DNA from: an uncultured Bacteroidales bacterium
GTDB taxonomy: Bacteria; Bacteroidota; Bacteroidia; Bacteroidales; Muribaculaceae
Length of the DNA stretch: 64,000 bases
NCBI GenBank assembly: GCA_902774055.1
Contig: CACYGX010000007.1
Span: 62,001-126,000, forward strand
Reading direction: 5' to 3'
The notes beneath the pieces were generated by a model that saw only the letters and a program-made list of their open reading frames with translations, did not search any database and was not told where the DNA came from. Positions 48,330 to 56,400 of the stretch are shown here, one piece after another; position 1 is the first letter of the stretch; every line of letters begins with the position of its first letter. A program made the translations under genes and the position numbers.

Positions 48330-48405
48330 AAAATTAGATAATCTTACATTTTTTATAGACGAATTTGGGTTTCAGGATTGTGCGACGGCTTTTTATGGCC
48401 CATAT

Positions 48406-48437
48406 TTTGTTGTGATAAAGAAAAAACACTAACTTTG
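48406..48437 (+). promoter_or_regulatory. Promoter of the carboxynorspermidine dehydrogenase gene
   Basis: TTTG, 20 bases, TAACTTTG matches both elements. It is divergent from the barrel promoter about 77 bases away and uses the same -7 sequence. Confidence 0.78.
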
Positions 48438-48469
48438 CACACAAATCATATATCGACTCAAAAAAAATC

Positions 48470-49666
48470 ATGAGCAAAGTCATTATCATCGGATGCGGTG
48501 GCGTCGGCACCGTGTGTGCCCACAAGTGCGCACAGAACCCTGACGTGTTTAACGAGATCGTGATTGCCTCGCGCAACCGCGCCAAGTGTGATGCCGTGGC
48601 ACGTGCCATCGGCAAGGACAATATCACCACCGACCAGGTGGATGCCGACGATGTGGACCAGCTCGTCGCCCTGCTGGAGCGCCACAAGCCCGACATGGTC
48701 ATCAATCTGGCCCTGCCCTATCAGGACCTGACTATCATGGAGGCATGCCTGCGTTGCGGTGTGCACTACCTGGATACCGCAAACTATGAGCCCCGCGACG
48801 AGGCCCACTTCGAGTACAGCTGGCAATGGGCTTACCGTGAGCGCTTTGAGCAGGCTGGTCTGACCGCCATCCTGGGTTGCGGCTTTGACCCGGGCGTGAG
48901 CGGTGTCTATACCGCCTATGCCGCCAAGCACCACTTCAGCGAGATGCACACCCTGGATATCGTGGACTGCAATGCCGGCAACCACGGCAAGGCATTCGCC
49001 ACCAACTTCAATCCCGAAATCAACATCCGCGAGATTACCCAGAAGGGCCGCTACTGGGAGAACGGCAAGTGGGTCGAGACAGGCGCCCTGGAAATCCACA
49101 AGCCGCTCACCTACCCCATGATTGGTCCGCGCGAGAGTTACCTCATGTACCACGAGGAGCTGGAGTCGCTGGTCATCAACTTCCCGACCATCAAGCGTGC
49201 AAGGTTCTGGATGACCTTCGGTGAGGAATACCTGACCCACCTGCGCGTAATACAGGACATCGGCATGGCAAGCATCGAGCCCATCAACTACCAGGGCATG
49301 GAAATCGTGCCGCTGCAATTCCTCAAGGCCGTATTGCCCAACCCGCAAGACCTGGGCGAGAACTACACCGGCGAGACCAGCATCGGCTGCCGCATCGGTG
49401 GCTTGGATAAGGAGGGCAAACCGTTGACCTACTACATCTATAATAACTGCGACCACCACAAGGCCTATGAGGAAACCGGCATGCAGGCCGTGAGCTACAC
49501 CACCGGTGTTCCCGCCATGACGGGCGCGATGATGTTCCTCAAGGGGCTGTGGGTAAAACCCGGCGTGCATAACGTTGAGGAGTTTGACCCCGATCCCTTC
49601 CTGGATGTGCTCAACAAGCAAGGCCTGCCCTGGCACGAGCAGTTCAACATCGACCTGGAGGCATAA
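48470..49666 (+). CDS. Carboxynorspermidine/carboxyspermidine dehydrogenase (saccharopine dehydrogenase family)
   Basis: 398 residues. The N-terminal Rossmann motif is VIIIGCGGVGTVCAHKCAQN, followed by IASRNRAKCDA and LALPYQDLTIMEACLRCGVHYLDTA... regions, then GCGFDPGVSGVYTAYA and the C-terminal GLPWHEQF. The length and these motifs match the Bacteroidales enzyme that joins aspartate beta-semialdehyde to putrescine (or diaminopropane) with NADPH to give carboxyspermidine. A decarboxylase (not in this window) then yields spermidine. Together with speA at 22.6 kb this supports the carboxyspermidine pathway and not the SAM-decarboxylase route. It is monocistronic. Confidence 0.9.
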   Translation: MSKVIIIGCGGVGTVCAHKCAQNPDVFNEIVIASRNRAKCDAVARAIGKDNITTDQVDADDVDQLVALLERHKPDMVINLALPYQDLTIMEACLRCGVHYLDTANYEPRDEAHFEYSWQWAYRERFEQAGLTAILGCGFDPGVSGVYTAYAAKHHFSEMHTLDIVDCNAGNHGKAFATNFNPEINIREITQKGRYWENGKWVETGALEIHKPLTYPMIGPRESYLMYHEELESLVINFPTIKRARFWMTFGEEYLTHLRVIQDIGMASIEPINYQGMEIVPLQFLKAVLPNPQDLGENYTGETSIGCRIGGLDKEGKPLTYYIYNNCDHHKAYEETGMQAVSYTTGVPAMTGAMMFLKGLWVKPGVHNVEEFDPDPFLDVLNKQGLPWHEQFNIDLEA

Positions 49667-49685
49667 ATGGCTTACATACTGACAT

Positions 49686-49712
49686 AAAGGGGTGCTATCG
49701 GCATCCCTTTCT
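49686..49712 (+). terminator. Hairpin terminator after the dehydrogenase gene
   Basis: The 10-bp stem AAAGGGGTGC / GCATCCCTTT has a 5-nt loop and is followed by CTTG. It is a short, U-poor terminator. Confidence 0.55.
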
Positions 49713-49798
49713 TGCTATAACCACCCATCACGATGGGCCTTGAAAGCACTGATGGAATAAGGGGGTAACACTTTTTAACAACCTATTTTTAGGTGAAT

Positions 49799-49838
49799 TG
49801 GGGAAATGGCACTACTTTTGCTTTTTAATGGGGAAATG
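49799..49838 (+). promoter_or_regulatory. Promoter region of the cytoskeletal-type operon with flanking direct repeats
   Basis: A -7-like TACTTTTG (49813-49820) lies between two exact copies of TGGGGAAATG (49799-49808 and 49829-49838), exactly 30 bases apart, i.e. on the same face of three helical turns. The -33 element is weak. The repeats look like an operator for a DNA-binding protein. Confidence 0.45.
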
Positions 49839-49868
49839 TACCCCTGTTGAGAATATCGAGAGAAGAAT

Positions 49869-51323
49869 ATGATAAAGAATATGAGACGATTACCATTGTT
49901 GGTGATGATGTGCGTGCTGCTGGCTGGGCTGGCGGCATGTGGTGGTCATGGCAAGCTGGACAAGGCTGTGCGTAGTGTGCTGGTGAGCGGCGACACGACG
50001 CGTGCTGCCTATGACTCGTTGTGCTCGCTGGTGACCGAAAACCCAGGCAAATATAGTGACCTGCTGACGCCCGAGGGCAAGGTGGATCACAAGAAAATGG
50101 CCGATTTCATCGACAAAATCGGGTCACAACTGCGTCCTCCGATGCATTGGGACACCCGCCCCTATGGCGGCGTGGATGACCTGTCGCTGACGGTGTATTT
50201 TGAACGCAGCGGCTCGATGGTCCCCTATGACCAGCGCGGCGGAGGCGGCCAACTGAAAAAGGCCGTCAATGACCTGATCAACCACTTCCCTGCCGGCAGC
50301 AAGGTAGATATCAATATCGTGAACGACGGCATCTACCCCTACCAGCACACCGTCGATGAGTTCCTCAAGGACCGCGACATCTATCAGAGTACCGCAGGCA
50401 TCGGTGACGCTAGCTATACCGACTTCCAGCTGATTTTCAACAAGATTCTGGAAGCACAACGCCCTGGCAACGTGAGTGTGCTGGTCAGCGACCTCATCTA
50501 CTCGCCCAAGGACACCCGCGGCGTGAGCCTAGACAAGATTTTCAACGAGGAGAACAGCTTGGCCACCAGGGCATTTGCCAAGTATAAGGGCAAGAGCGTG
50601 GTGGTGCAGCAACTGATGGGCGACTTTAGCGGCAAGTACTACCCCTACAACGGCGTACCCTTTGAGTACAGCGGCAAGCGCCCCTTCTATCTGGTGATTA
50701 TCGCCGACAACGACGCGATGGACCAGTTGGCACAGGACAAGCGCTACAGCGGCGTGCTCGATGCGCCAGCAGTGAGCAACAGCTACCGCTTTAACCAGAG
50801 CACGAGCGAAGTGGAGTGCCGCGTGTTGCCCGAGTGGAAGGACAACGCGGGACGCTTCCGCGTGAAACACGGCGACGGCATCGTGCTGGCCAAGTGTGAC
50901 GGCGACCGCCAGACGGGCAAACTGTGCTTCTCGCTGGCTGCCAACTTGGGTAGCCTGATGAAGGATGACGCCATGCTGACCGACGTGTCAAACTACGAGG
51001 TGAAGAGCATCGATGGCTACACCCTGACCGTTCAGCCCATCGACCAGAGCATGGTAACCGCCAACAACAAGGAATACCTCGAGGGCATGACCCACGTGCT
51101 GACCCTCGTGGGTGACCTGAAGAGTCCGCGCGACGAGGTGCACATCGCCCTGCGCAACGAGTTGCCCGCATGGGTGCGCCAGTCGTCAAGCACCAGCGAC
51201 ACCAGCGCTGGCGGGTCGTTCTCAACGACCACGCTGGGCCTCGAGCAGCTGTTGGGCGGCATGTTTGACGCGATGAAGGGTGGCAGCAACTACTTTGACA
51301 TCATCATCAACCTCCAGCGCTAA
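49869..51323 (+). CDS. Lipoprotein with a von Willebrand factor A-like domain, first gene of the tubulin/actin-like operon
   Basis: 484 residues. Lipobox LAGLAAC places Cys24 at the mature N-terminus. The central part (about 95-290) looks like a vWA domain: strand-loop LTVYFERSGSMVPYD at about 108-122, SYTDFQLIFNKIL, and VSVLVSDLIYS, matching the three MIDAS loops in order. The usual MIDAS DxSxS is ERSGS, with Glu for Asp. The C-terminal 180 residues are a beta-rich domain of unknown type and end with a Gly-rich flexible segment. As a lipoprotein with a metal-binding adhesion fold it may be the envelope-side sensor or anchor of the system. It is the first gene; the next starts 42 bases later across a heptamer repeat. 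Confidence 0.75.
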   Translation: MIKNMRRLPLLVMMCVLLAGLAACGGHGKLDKAVRSVLVSGDTTRAAYDSLCSLVTENPGKYSDLLTPEGKVDHKKMADFIDKIGSQLRPPMHWDTRPYGGVDDLSLTVYFERSGSMVPYDQRGGGGQLKKAVNDLINHFPAGSKVDINIVNDGIYPYQHTVDEFLKDRDIYQSTAGIGDASYTDFQLIFNKILEAQRPGNVSVLVSDLIYSPKDTRGVSLDKIFNEENSLATRAFAKYKGKSVVVQQLMGDFSGKYYPYNGVPFEYSGKRPFYLVIIADNDAMDQLAQDKRYSGVLDAPAVSNSYRFNQSTSEVECRVLPEWKDNAGRFRVKHGDGIVLAKCDGDRQTGKLCFSLAANLGSLMKDDAMLTDVSNYEVKSIDGYTLTVQPIDQSMVTANNKEYLEGMTHVLTLVGDLKSPRDEVHIALRNELPAWVRQSSSTSDTSAGGSFSTTTLGLEQLLGGMFDAMKGGSNYFDIIINLQR

Positions 51324-51364
51324 CTAAAAACTAAGGACTAAGGACTAAAAACTAGAAACTAAAA
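51323..51364 (+). repeat. Six tandem 7-nt ACTAARR units before the second gene
   Basis: Units ACTAAAA, ACTAAGG, ACTAAGG, ACTAAAA, ACTAGAA, ACTAAAA follow one another without a gap. The first unit begins in the stop codon of the vWA gene and the last ends one base before the next ATG. Confidence 0.95.
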
Positions 51365-51365
51365 T

Positions 51366-51821
51366 ATGAAACATTTGGTTTATCTGATTATCGGGATTGC
51401 AGTAACGGTGCTGTTTTTTATACTCAGTTGCACCGATGGTTTTAACATCTGGGAGTTGCTGTACTTCAACCAAGGCTATAACGACAAGATGTACAACCTG
51501 GACATGTATCCCGTGATTGCCGCCATCACCATCCTCGTGGCATGGGGTGGTGCCGCAATTTACTATTATGCCATCAACTCGGTGAAGTTCGACCGCTGGT
51601 ACCACTGGCTGGCCGTGCTGGGCGTGGTGGCAGTGCTGGCGCCCGTGGTGTGCTACATCTATAACGACACCGTGTTTGCCAACAACGGGTTGATGTACAT
51701 TGGCGAGTCCATCCAGTTCGAGATGCAAACGGTGCTGTTTGCGGCCCTGCTCTTTATCGTAGCATCCTACTCGATGCGCTGGTGGAGCAGCAACTGCCGT
51801 CACACTCCGCTGCCACAATAA
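51366..51821 (+). CDS. Four-helix inner-membrane protein of unknown function
   Basis: 151 residues with four predicted membrane helices (about 3-21, 46-70, 81-101 and 120-138). The first is followed by Ser-Cys and a soluble loop (about 23-45) rich in Trp, Tyr and Asn (FNIWELLYFNQGYNDKMYN). I do not recognise a family. Position in the operon between the vWA lipoprotein and the tubulin-like protein suggests that it is the membrane subunit of the same complex. It ends in a Cys/His-containing tail (SNCRHTPLPQ). Confidence 0.7.
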   Translation: MKHLVYLIIGIAVTVLFFILSCTDGFNIWELLYFNQGYNDKMYNLDMYPVIAAITILVAWGGAAIYYYAINSVKFDRWYHWLAVLGVVAVLAPVVCYIYNDTVFANNGLMYIGESIQFEMQTVLFAALLFIVASYSMRWWSSNCRHTPLPQ

Positions 51822-51832
51822 GGCTTTAGACA

Positions 51833-51888
51833 ACTAAAAACCAAGGACTAAGGACCAAAAACTAAGGACTAAGGACTAAAAACTAAGG
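51833..51888 (+). repeat. Eight tandem 7-nt ACYAARR units before the tubulin-like gene
   Basis: Eight exact-length units (ACTAAAA, ACCAAGG, ACTAAGG, ACCAAAA, ACTAAGG, ACTAAGG, ACTAAAA, ACTAAGG) fill the spacer, followed by a degenerate ACTATAT and the ATG at 51897. It is the same repeat family as at 51323. Confidence 0.95.
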
Positions 51889-51896
51889 ACTATATA

Positions 51897-53420
51897 ATGA
51901 GACTATTCCTATTTGCTATCGGAGGTACCGGGTCAAGGGTGTTGAAGTCACTCTTGATGCTGTCGGCTGCTGGCGTGCGCCCTCTTGACGAGAATGGCAA
52001 GCCTGTGCGCGACCTGGAGATTGTGCCGGTCATCATCGACCCCCACAAGGCCAACGAGGACCTGAAGCGCACCGAGGCACTGCTCAACGACTACCGTGAC
52101 ATCCGCCGCAAGCTCTACGGCAACGAGCCCAATGCCGATGGCTTCTTTGCCAACCGCATTGTGACCCTGCGCGAAATCATGAGCAATACCAGCGTCACCT
52201 TAAATGACACGTTCATCTTCAATCTGGGAGCCGTCGAGAATGCCAAATTCCGCGAATTCATCGGCTATGACACGATGAACGAGGCCAACCAGGCGTTGAC
52301 ATCGCTATTGTTTGCCAACTACCAGTTGGAGAACAAGATGAACATCGGCTTTGTGGGCAGTCCCAATATCGGCAGCGTGGCGCTGAACGAAATCAAGGAC
52401 AGCAACGAGTTCAAGGCCTTCAGCAACATCTTCCGCCAGGGCGACCGTATCTTTTTCATCAGTTCCATCTTTGGTGGGACGGGAGCCGCTGGTTTCCCCA
52501 TCATGGTGAAGAATATCCGTCAAGCCGCCAATCTGGAGGGTATCGAGAACCGTGACGCCCTGAGCCGCGCGCCCATCGGTGGACTGACCGTCCTGCCCTA
52601 CTTCACCCTGGAGGGCAATAAGCATGACCAACGCATCGCCACGAGTGACTTCATCGTCAAAACGCAGAGCGCGCTCTATTACTACAAGAACACGCTCACT
52701 GGCGCCAACGACAGCAACGTGAACAGCATCTATTACCTGGGCGACCAGGTGAGGTCCAAGCCCTACCTGTATGACCCAGGTGAACACGGCCAGCGCAATA
52801 ATGCCCACCTCATTGAGTTGATCGGCGCCATGGCACCGCTTGACTTTGCGGGAGTGCCCGAGAACAAGCTGACCGACCCCGATGGTTATCCCTTGCCCAC
52901 AACGGCCTATGAATATGCCCTGGCCAAGGATGAGTTAAGCTTGAACTTCCTGTCGCTGGGCCACCGCACCCGCCAGCTCATCTACGAACCGATGAGCAAA
53001 TTCCACTTGCTGTTCCTCTTCCTGACCACAGGCTTCAAGGACATGATCGGGCAAGGCTTCACCGAGGATGCGCCAAAAATCAAGAGCGACTTCCTGGCCT
53101 CGCAGTTCTATCGCACCCTGGTTGACCAGTTCCTGTTGGGTTACGCCCAGTGGCTGACCGAGATGAACGACAACATGCGCAGTGTGGCCTTCTTCAAGCC
53201 TGGAGAGATCGACATGGCGCATGCTATCGAGGGCGTAAACGTGAAAAAACGCCTCCTGGGCCACTACAAGGTCGACAACGACGTGTTCAAGGCCGAAATG
53301 AACAAATTGAGCAAAAACAATCCTGCCTACAGCGACCGCTCGGTGGAATTTAAGTTGCTGGATTTGTTTGACAAAGCGGCCCACAACATCTTCGTGGAAC
53401 GCTACGAAAACATTAATTAA
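51897..53420 (+). CDS. Tubulin/FtsZ-superfamily protein (Tubulin_2-like)
   Basis: 507 residues. The N-terminus MRLFLFAIGGTGSRVLKSL gives the first nucleotide-binding loop (IGGTGS at 8-13). The tubulin signature-like loop is SSIFGGTGAAGFPI at 190-202, after a strand and just before a helix, as in the GGGTGTG motif of tubulin and FtsZ. An acidic strand (EIVPVIIDPHKANEDL, about 41-56) lies where the base-binding T3 region would be. The C-terminal half (about 230-507) is mixed alpha/beta with several conserved-looking aromatic segments (HRTRQLIYEPMSKFHLLF). It resembles the Tubulin_2 family. It likely binds GTP and polymerises or acts as a switch with the ATPase encoded next to it (inference). 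Confidence 0.78.
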   Translation: MRLFLFAIGGTGSRVLKSLLMLSAAGVRPLDENGKPVRDLEIVPVIIDPHKANEDLKRTEALLNDYRDIRRKLYGNEPNADGFFANRIVTLREIMSNTSVTLNDTFIFNLGAVENAKFREFIGYDTMNEANQALTSLLFANYQLENKMNIGFVGSPNIGSVALNEIKDSNEFKAFSNIFRQGDRIFFISSIFGGTGAAGFPIMVKNIRQAANLEGIENRDALSRAPIGGLTVLPYFTLEGNKHDQRIATSDFIVKTQSALYYYKNTLTGANDSNVNSIYYLGDQVRSKPYLYDPGEHGQRNNAHLIELIGAMAPLDFAGVPENKLTDPDGYPLPTTAYEYALAKDELSLNFLSLGHRTRQLIYEPMSKFHLLFLFLTTGFKDMIGQGFTEDAPKIKSDFLASQFYRTLVDQFLLGYAQWLTEMNDNMRSVAFFKPGEIDMAHAIEGVNVKKRLLGHYKVDNDVFKAEMNKLSKNNPAYSDRSVEFKLLDLFDKAAHNIFVERYENIN

Positions 53421-53428
53421 TCATCGAC

Positions 53429-53464
53429 TCTAGAATATCTAGAGAATCTAGAATATCTAGAAAA
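53429..53464 (+). repeat. Four tandem 9-nt TCTAGANNN units before the actin-like gene
   Basis: Units TCTAGAATA, TCTAGAGAA, TCTAGAATA and TCTAGAAAA are contiguous. The array ends seven bases before the ATG at 53472. The same motif family separates speA from truA. Confidence 0.92.
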
Positions 53465-53471
53465 AGAAAAT

Positions 53472-56400
53472 ATGAGCGAGATACTTTCCTATAGCAACAA
53501 CACGAGCAAGAACGGCGAGGAGGATTGGGTTTCCCATGCCCCCTATAGCGACGACGATATCGCGCGCATCAAGGACCCTGACGGCGGCTTGAGCGAGAAT
53601 CCGCGCACCGCCATCCCTAGTCCGCTGGCACAGCTGGATCTGGTGAAGAACGCCTTCAAGCAGATGGCTAACGAACGCCTGCGCGGCGCCAGGATGAACG
53701 AGCGCCTGGTATCTAACGCGATGGACGTGGCTCAGTTGTTCTTTGACTACGAGAACCACAAGGACTACCTGCGCATCATCCGCTGGAACCGCGAGGAATG
53801 CCTCGAGCAACTGAAGTCCAACCCCCAGCACCGCCTGTATGGCGAAACGTTGGACCTGTTCCTGCGCAGCGACAAGGTCTATAACTTTGACCTGCTCAAG
53901 GACTGGTACATCCTGATGTGGGACCGCAAGGTGCTGGGCGGCACATCACCCGCCTCGGTGGTAATGGCAGCACCCGCACTGGGCACCATCGACGCCATCA
54001 AGGTGGAACAGGGCGTGAGCCTCTTTGGCGAGGTGCGCCACCTGTGGCAGCGCGATGAGGACTTCGTTTACTACATGTATCTGCTGATGAACGCCTACCC
54101 CACCCTGCGCCTGCACTGTGGAGAGGTATATGCCTACATGCAGAAGAACCTCGAGCCCCTACGACAGCAGCGTCCCGAACTGTACCGCCGCATAACTGCC
54201 GTCATCCCCAACCTCGACGCCCTGGACGAAAGTCGCGCCAGCGCCGTGCTGGAGCATCTGGAAAACAGTTATGACCCCTTCGGTGGCGGCATCGACGTGA
54301 GTGTGCTGGGCGCCCGTTTCTATCACAAGCGCGTGCTGGACATCCGCACTGCAGCCAGCGAGAGCGACTTTGTCATCACGCCCACCCTGCCCCAGTCCAA
54401 GAGCGAGTTGCCGCTGGTACTCGTCAATGGATTTAACGGCAACGTTGAGCATTACCGCTACATCGACAAGGAGTGGGACAGCGCCACCCAAGTGTATGCC
54501 AACGGCATCCCCTTGAGCGACCGCAAGTTGCCCGACACCTCGATACAATACCCGTTTGTCACCACTGATGACTTCCTGACCGACACCATCGTCCGCCTGG
54601 ACAGTGGTTGCGTCATCGATACCGACCATTTCTTTGACGGCAACATCAAGCCGCGCACGCCGCAGCCCACCTGCGGCTACCTGCTGCCCTTGAAGCCCTT
54701 GCTGTTCACCTACTTTGACACCGAGTATCTCAAGGGCACCATTGCCGGGCGCCATGTGTTGGACATCGAGGAATTTGCCGACGGCAGCGTGATGGTCACC
54801 CTGCGCATACGTGTCAAGAAGGGCGAGAACCGCTACATTGAGCTTTCGCGCAAGTATGTGCCCATCAACGACCACACTTGGACCTTTAACGAGCGCCGCG
54901 GCACGGGCCGTGTCATCGGAACTACGATGTCAACATCCATCTTCCCGTTTGTCAAGACCGAGGCCAATGATGACTATACCGTCGAACTGTTCACGATGAT
55001 CGAGAACGGTGGGGCAACGCTGCGCTTCTATAAGAACGGCATCAGCACCAATGGCCTCAACGTGCGTGACGCCATCCGTTCCCACTCGGGCTACAGCACC
55101 ACCTACTACGACGTGGACGGCTCGTTTGACTATATGGAAGTAAGCGTCCAGAACCATCTGGGTCGCGCCAGTGGCGTGATTATTCCTCAATGGAAGCCCT
55201 ATGCCCCGAGTGCCAAGGAACTCATCTTTGCCGTGGACTTCGGTACGACCAATACCCACATCGAGTGGGCCGAGCGCGGCCAGCCCTCGCAGCCGTTCAC
55301 CTTTGAATACGGCTCGCAGCAAGTGCTTGTCGCCTCGTTGCACAAGCCTCACTCGCTGGAGTATGCCGAGCAGGTACAGCGCGTGGAATTTGTTCCGCGC
55401 GAGATCGACAACGTCTATGGTTTCCCCTTGCGCTCCACCCTTGCGCGTAACGAGAACAGTGGCATGGGCTGCAACCTGTTCAGCGACGTGAACATCCCGT
55501 TCCTGTATGAGCGCCGCTATTTCCACGGCTATGAGGTGACCACCAACCTCAAGTGGAAAGGCGACACCGAGTTGGCCAAGGCCTTCCTGCGCGAACTGAC
55601 GTTGCTCATCAAGGCTAAAGCGCTGCTCGAGAATGCCGACCTGCGCCGCACCGAGATTGTCTATTTCTATCCCGTGAGCATGGGCGGTGCCGACCGTGAT
55701 ACGCTGGAACGCTCATGGACTGAGTTGTTCAACACTTACATTGGCGCCGACAGCGACCGCCTGCGTTCCTATCCCGAGAGCCTCGCGCCTGCCTACTACT
55801 ACAGTGGTGCCGAGGTGGCCGGTAGCAGCTATGTGTCGATCGACATCGGCGGTGGTACCTGCGACACAGTGATTTATCAACCCACGGCCGACCGCATGAG
55901 CAGTGAACCCGTGGCCATCTCGTCGTTCAGGTTTGCCGGTAATGCCATCTTTGGCGATGGCTTCACCGACAAGGACGCCGACAACAACCCGCTGTTGCAG
56001 CACTACACTCGCTACTTCAAGCAGATTATCGAGAACGACAAGGGCAACCACATCTCCTACCTGGGTAGCATCCTCAACGACATCATGGCTCAGAAACGCA
56101 GCGAGGACATCAATGCGTTCCTGTTCTCGATAGAAAACGTCGAGGAGCTGCGCACCCTGCGCGAGATTGACCGCAACCTGTACAGTTACAACGCCCTGCT
56201 GCGTAATGACAGCCAGCGCAGGCTCATCTTCATGTACTTCTACACGGCCATTATCTACTATATCGCACAGGCCATGAAGCAGCGCGGCTATGAGATGCCC
56301 AAGCAGATCTACTTCTCGGGCACCGGCAGCAAGATCCTCAATATCCTGGGTTCGCTCAGCCGCACCAATATGCTGACGCAACTCATCGTCGAGCGCGTCT

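Noticed and set aside
51323..51888. CRISPR array from short repeats
   Set aside because: Units are 7 nt with no spacers between them, and there are no cas genes.
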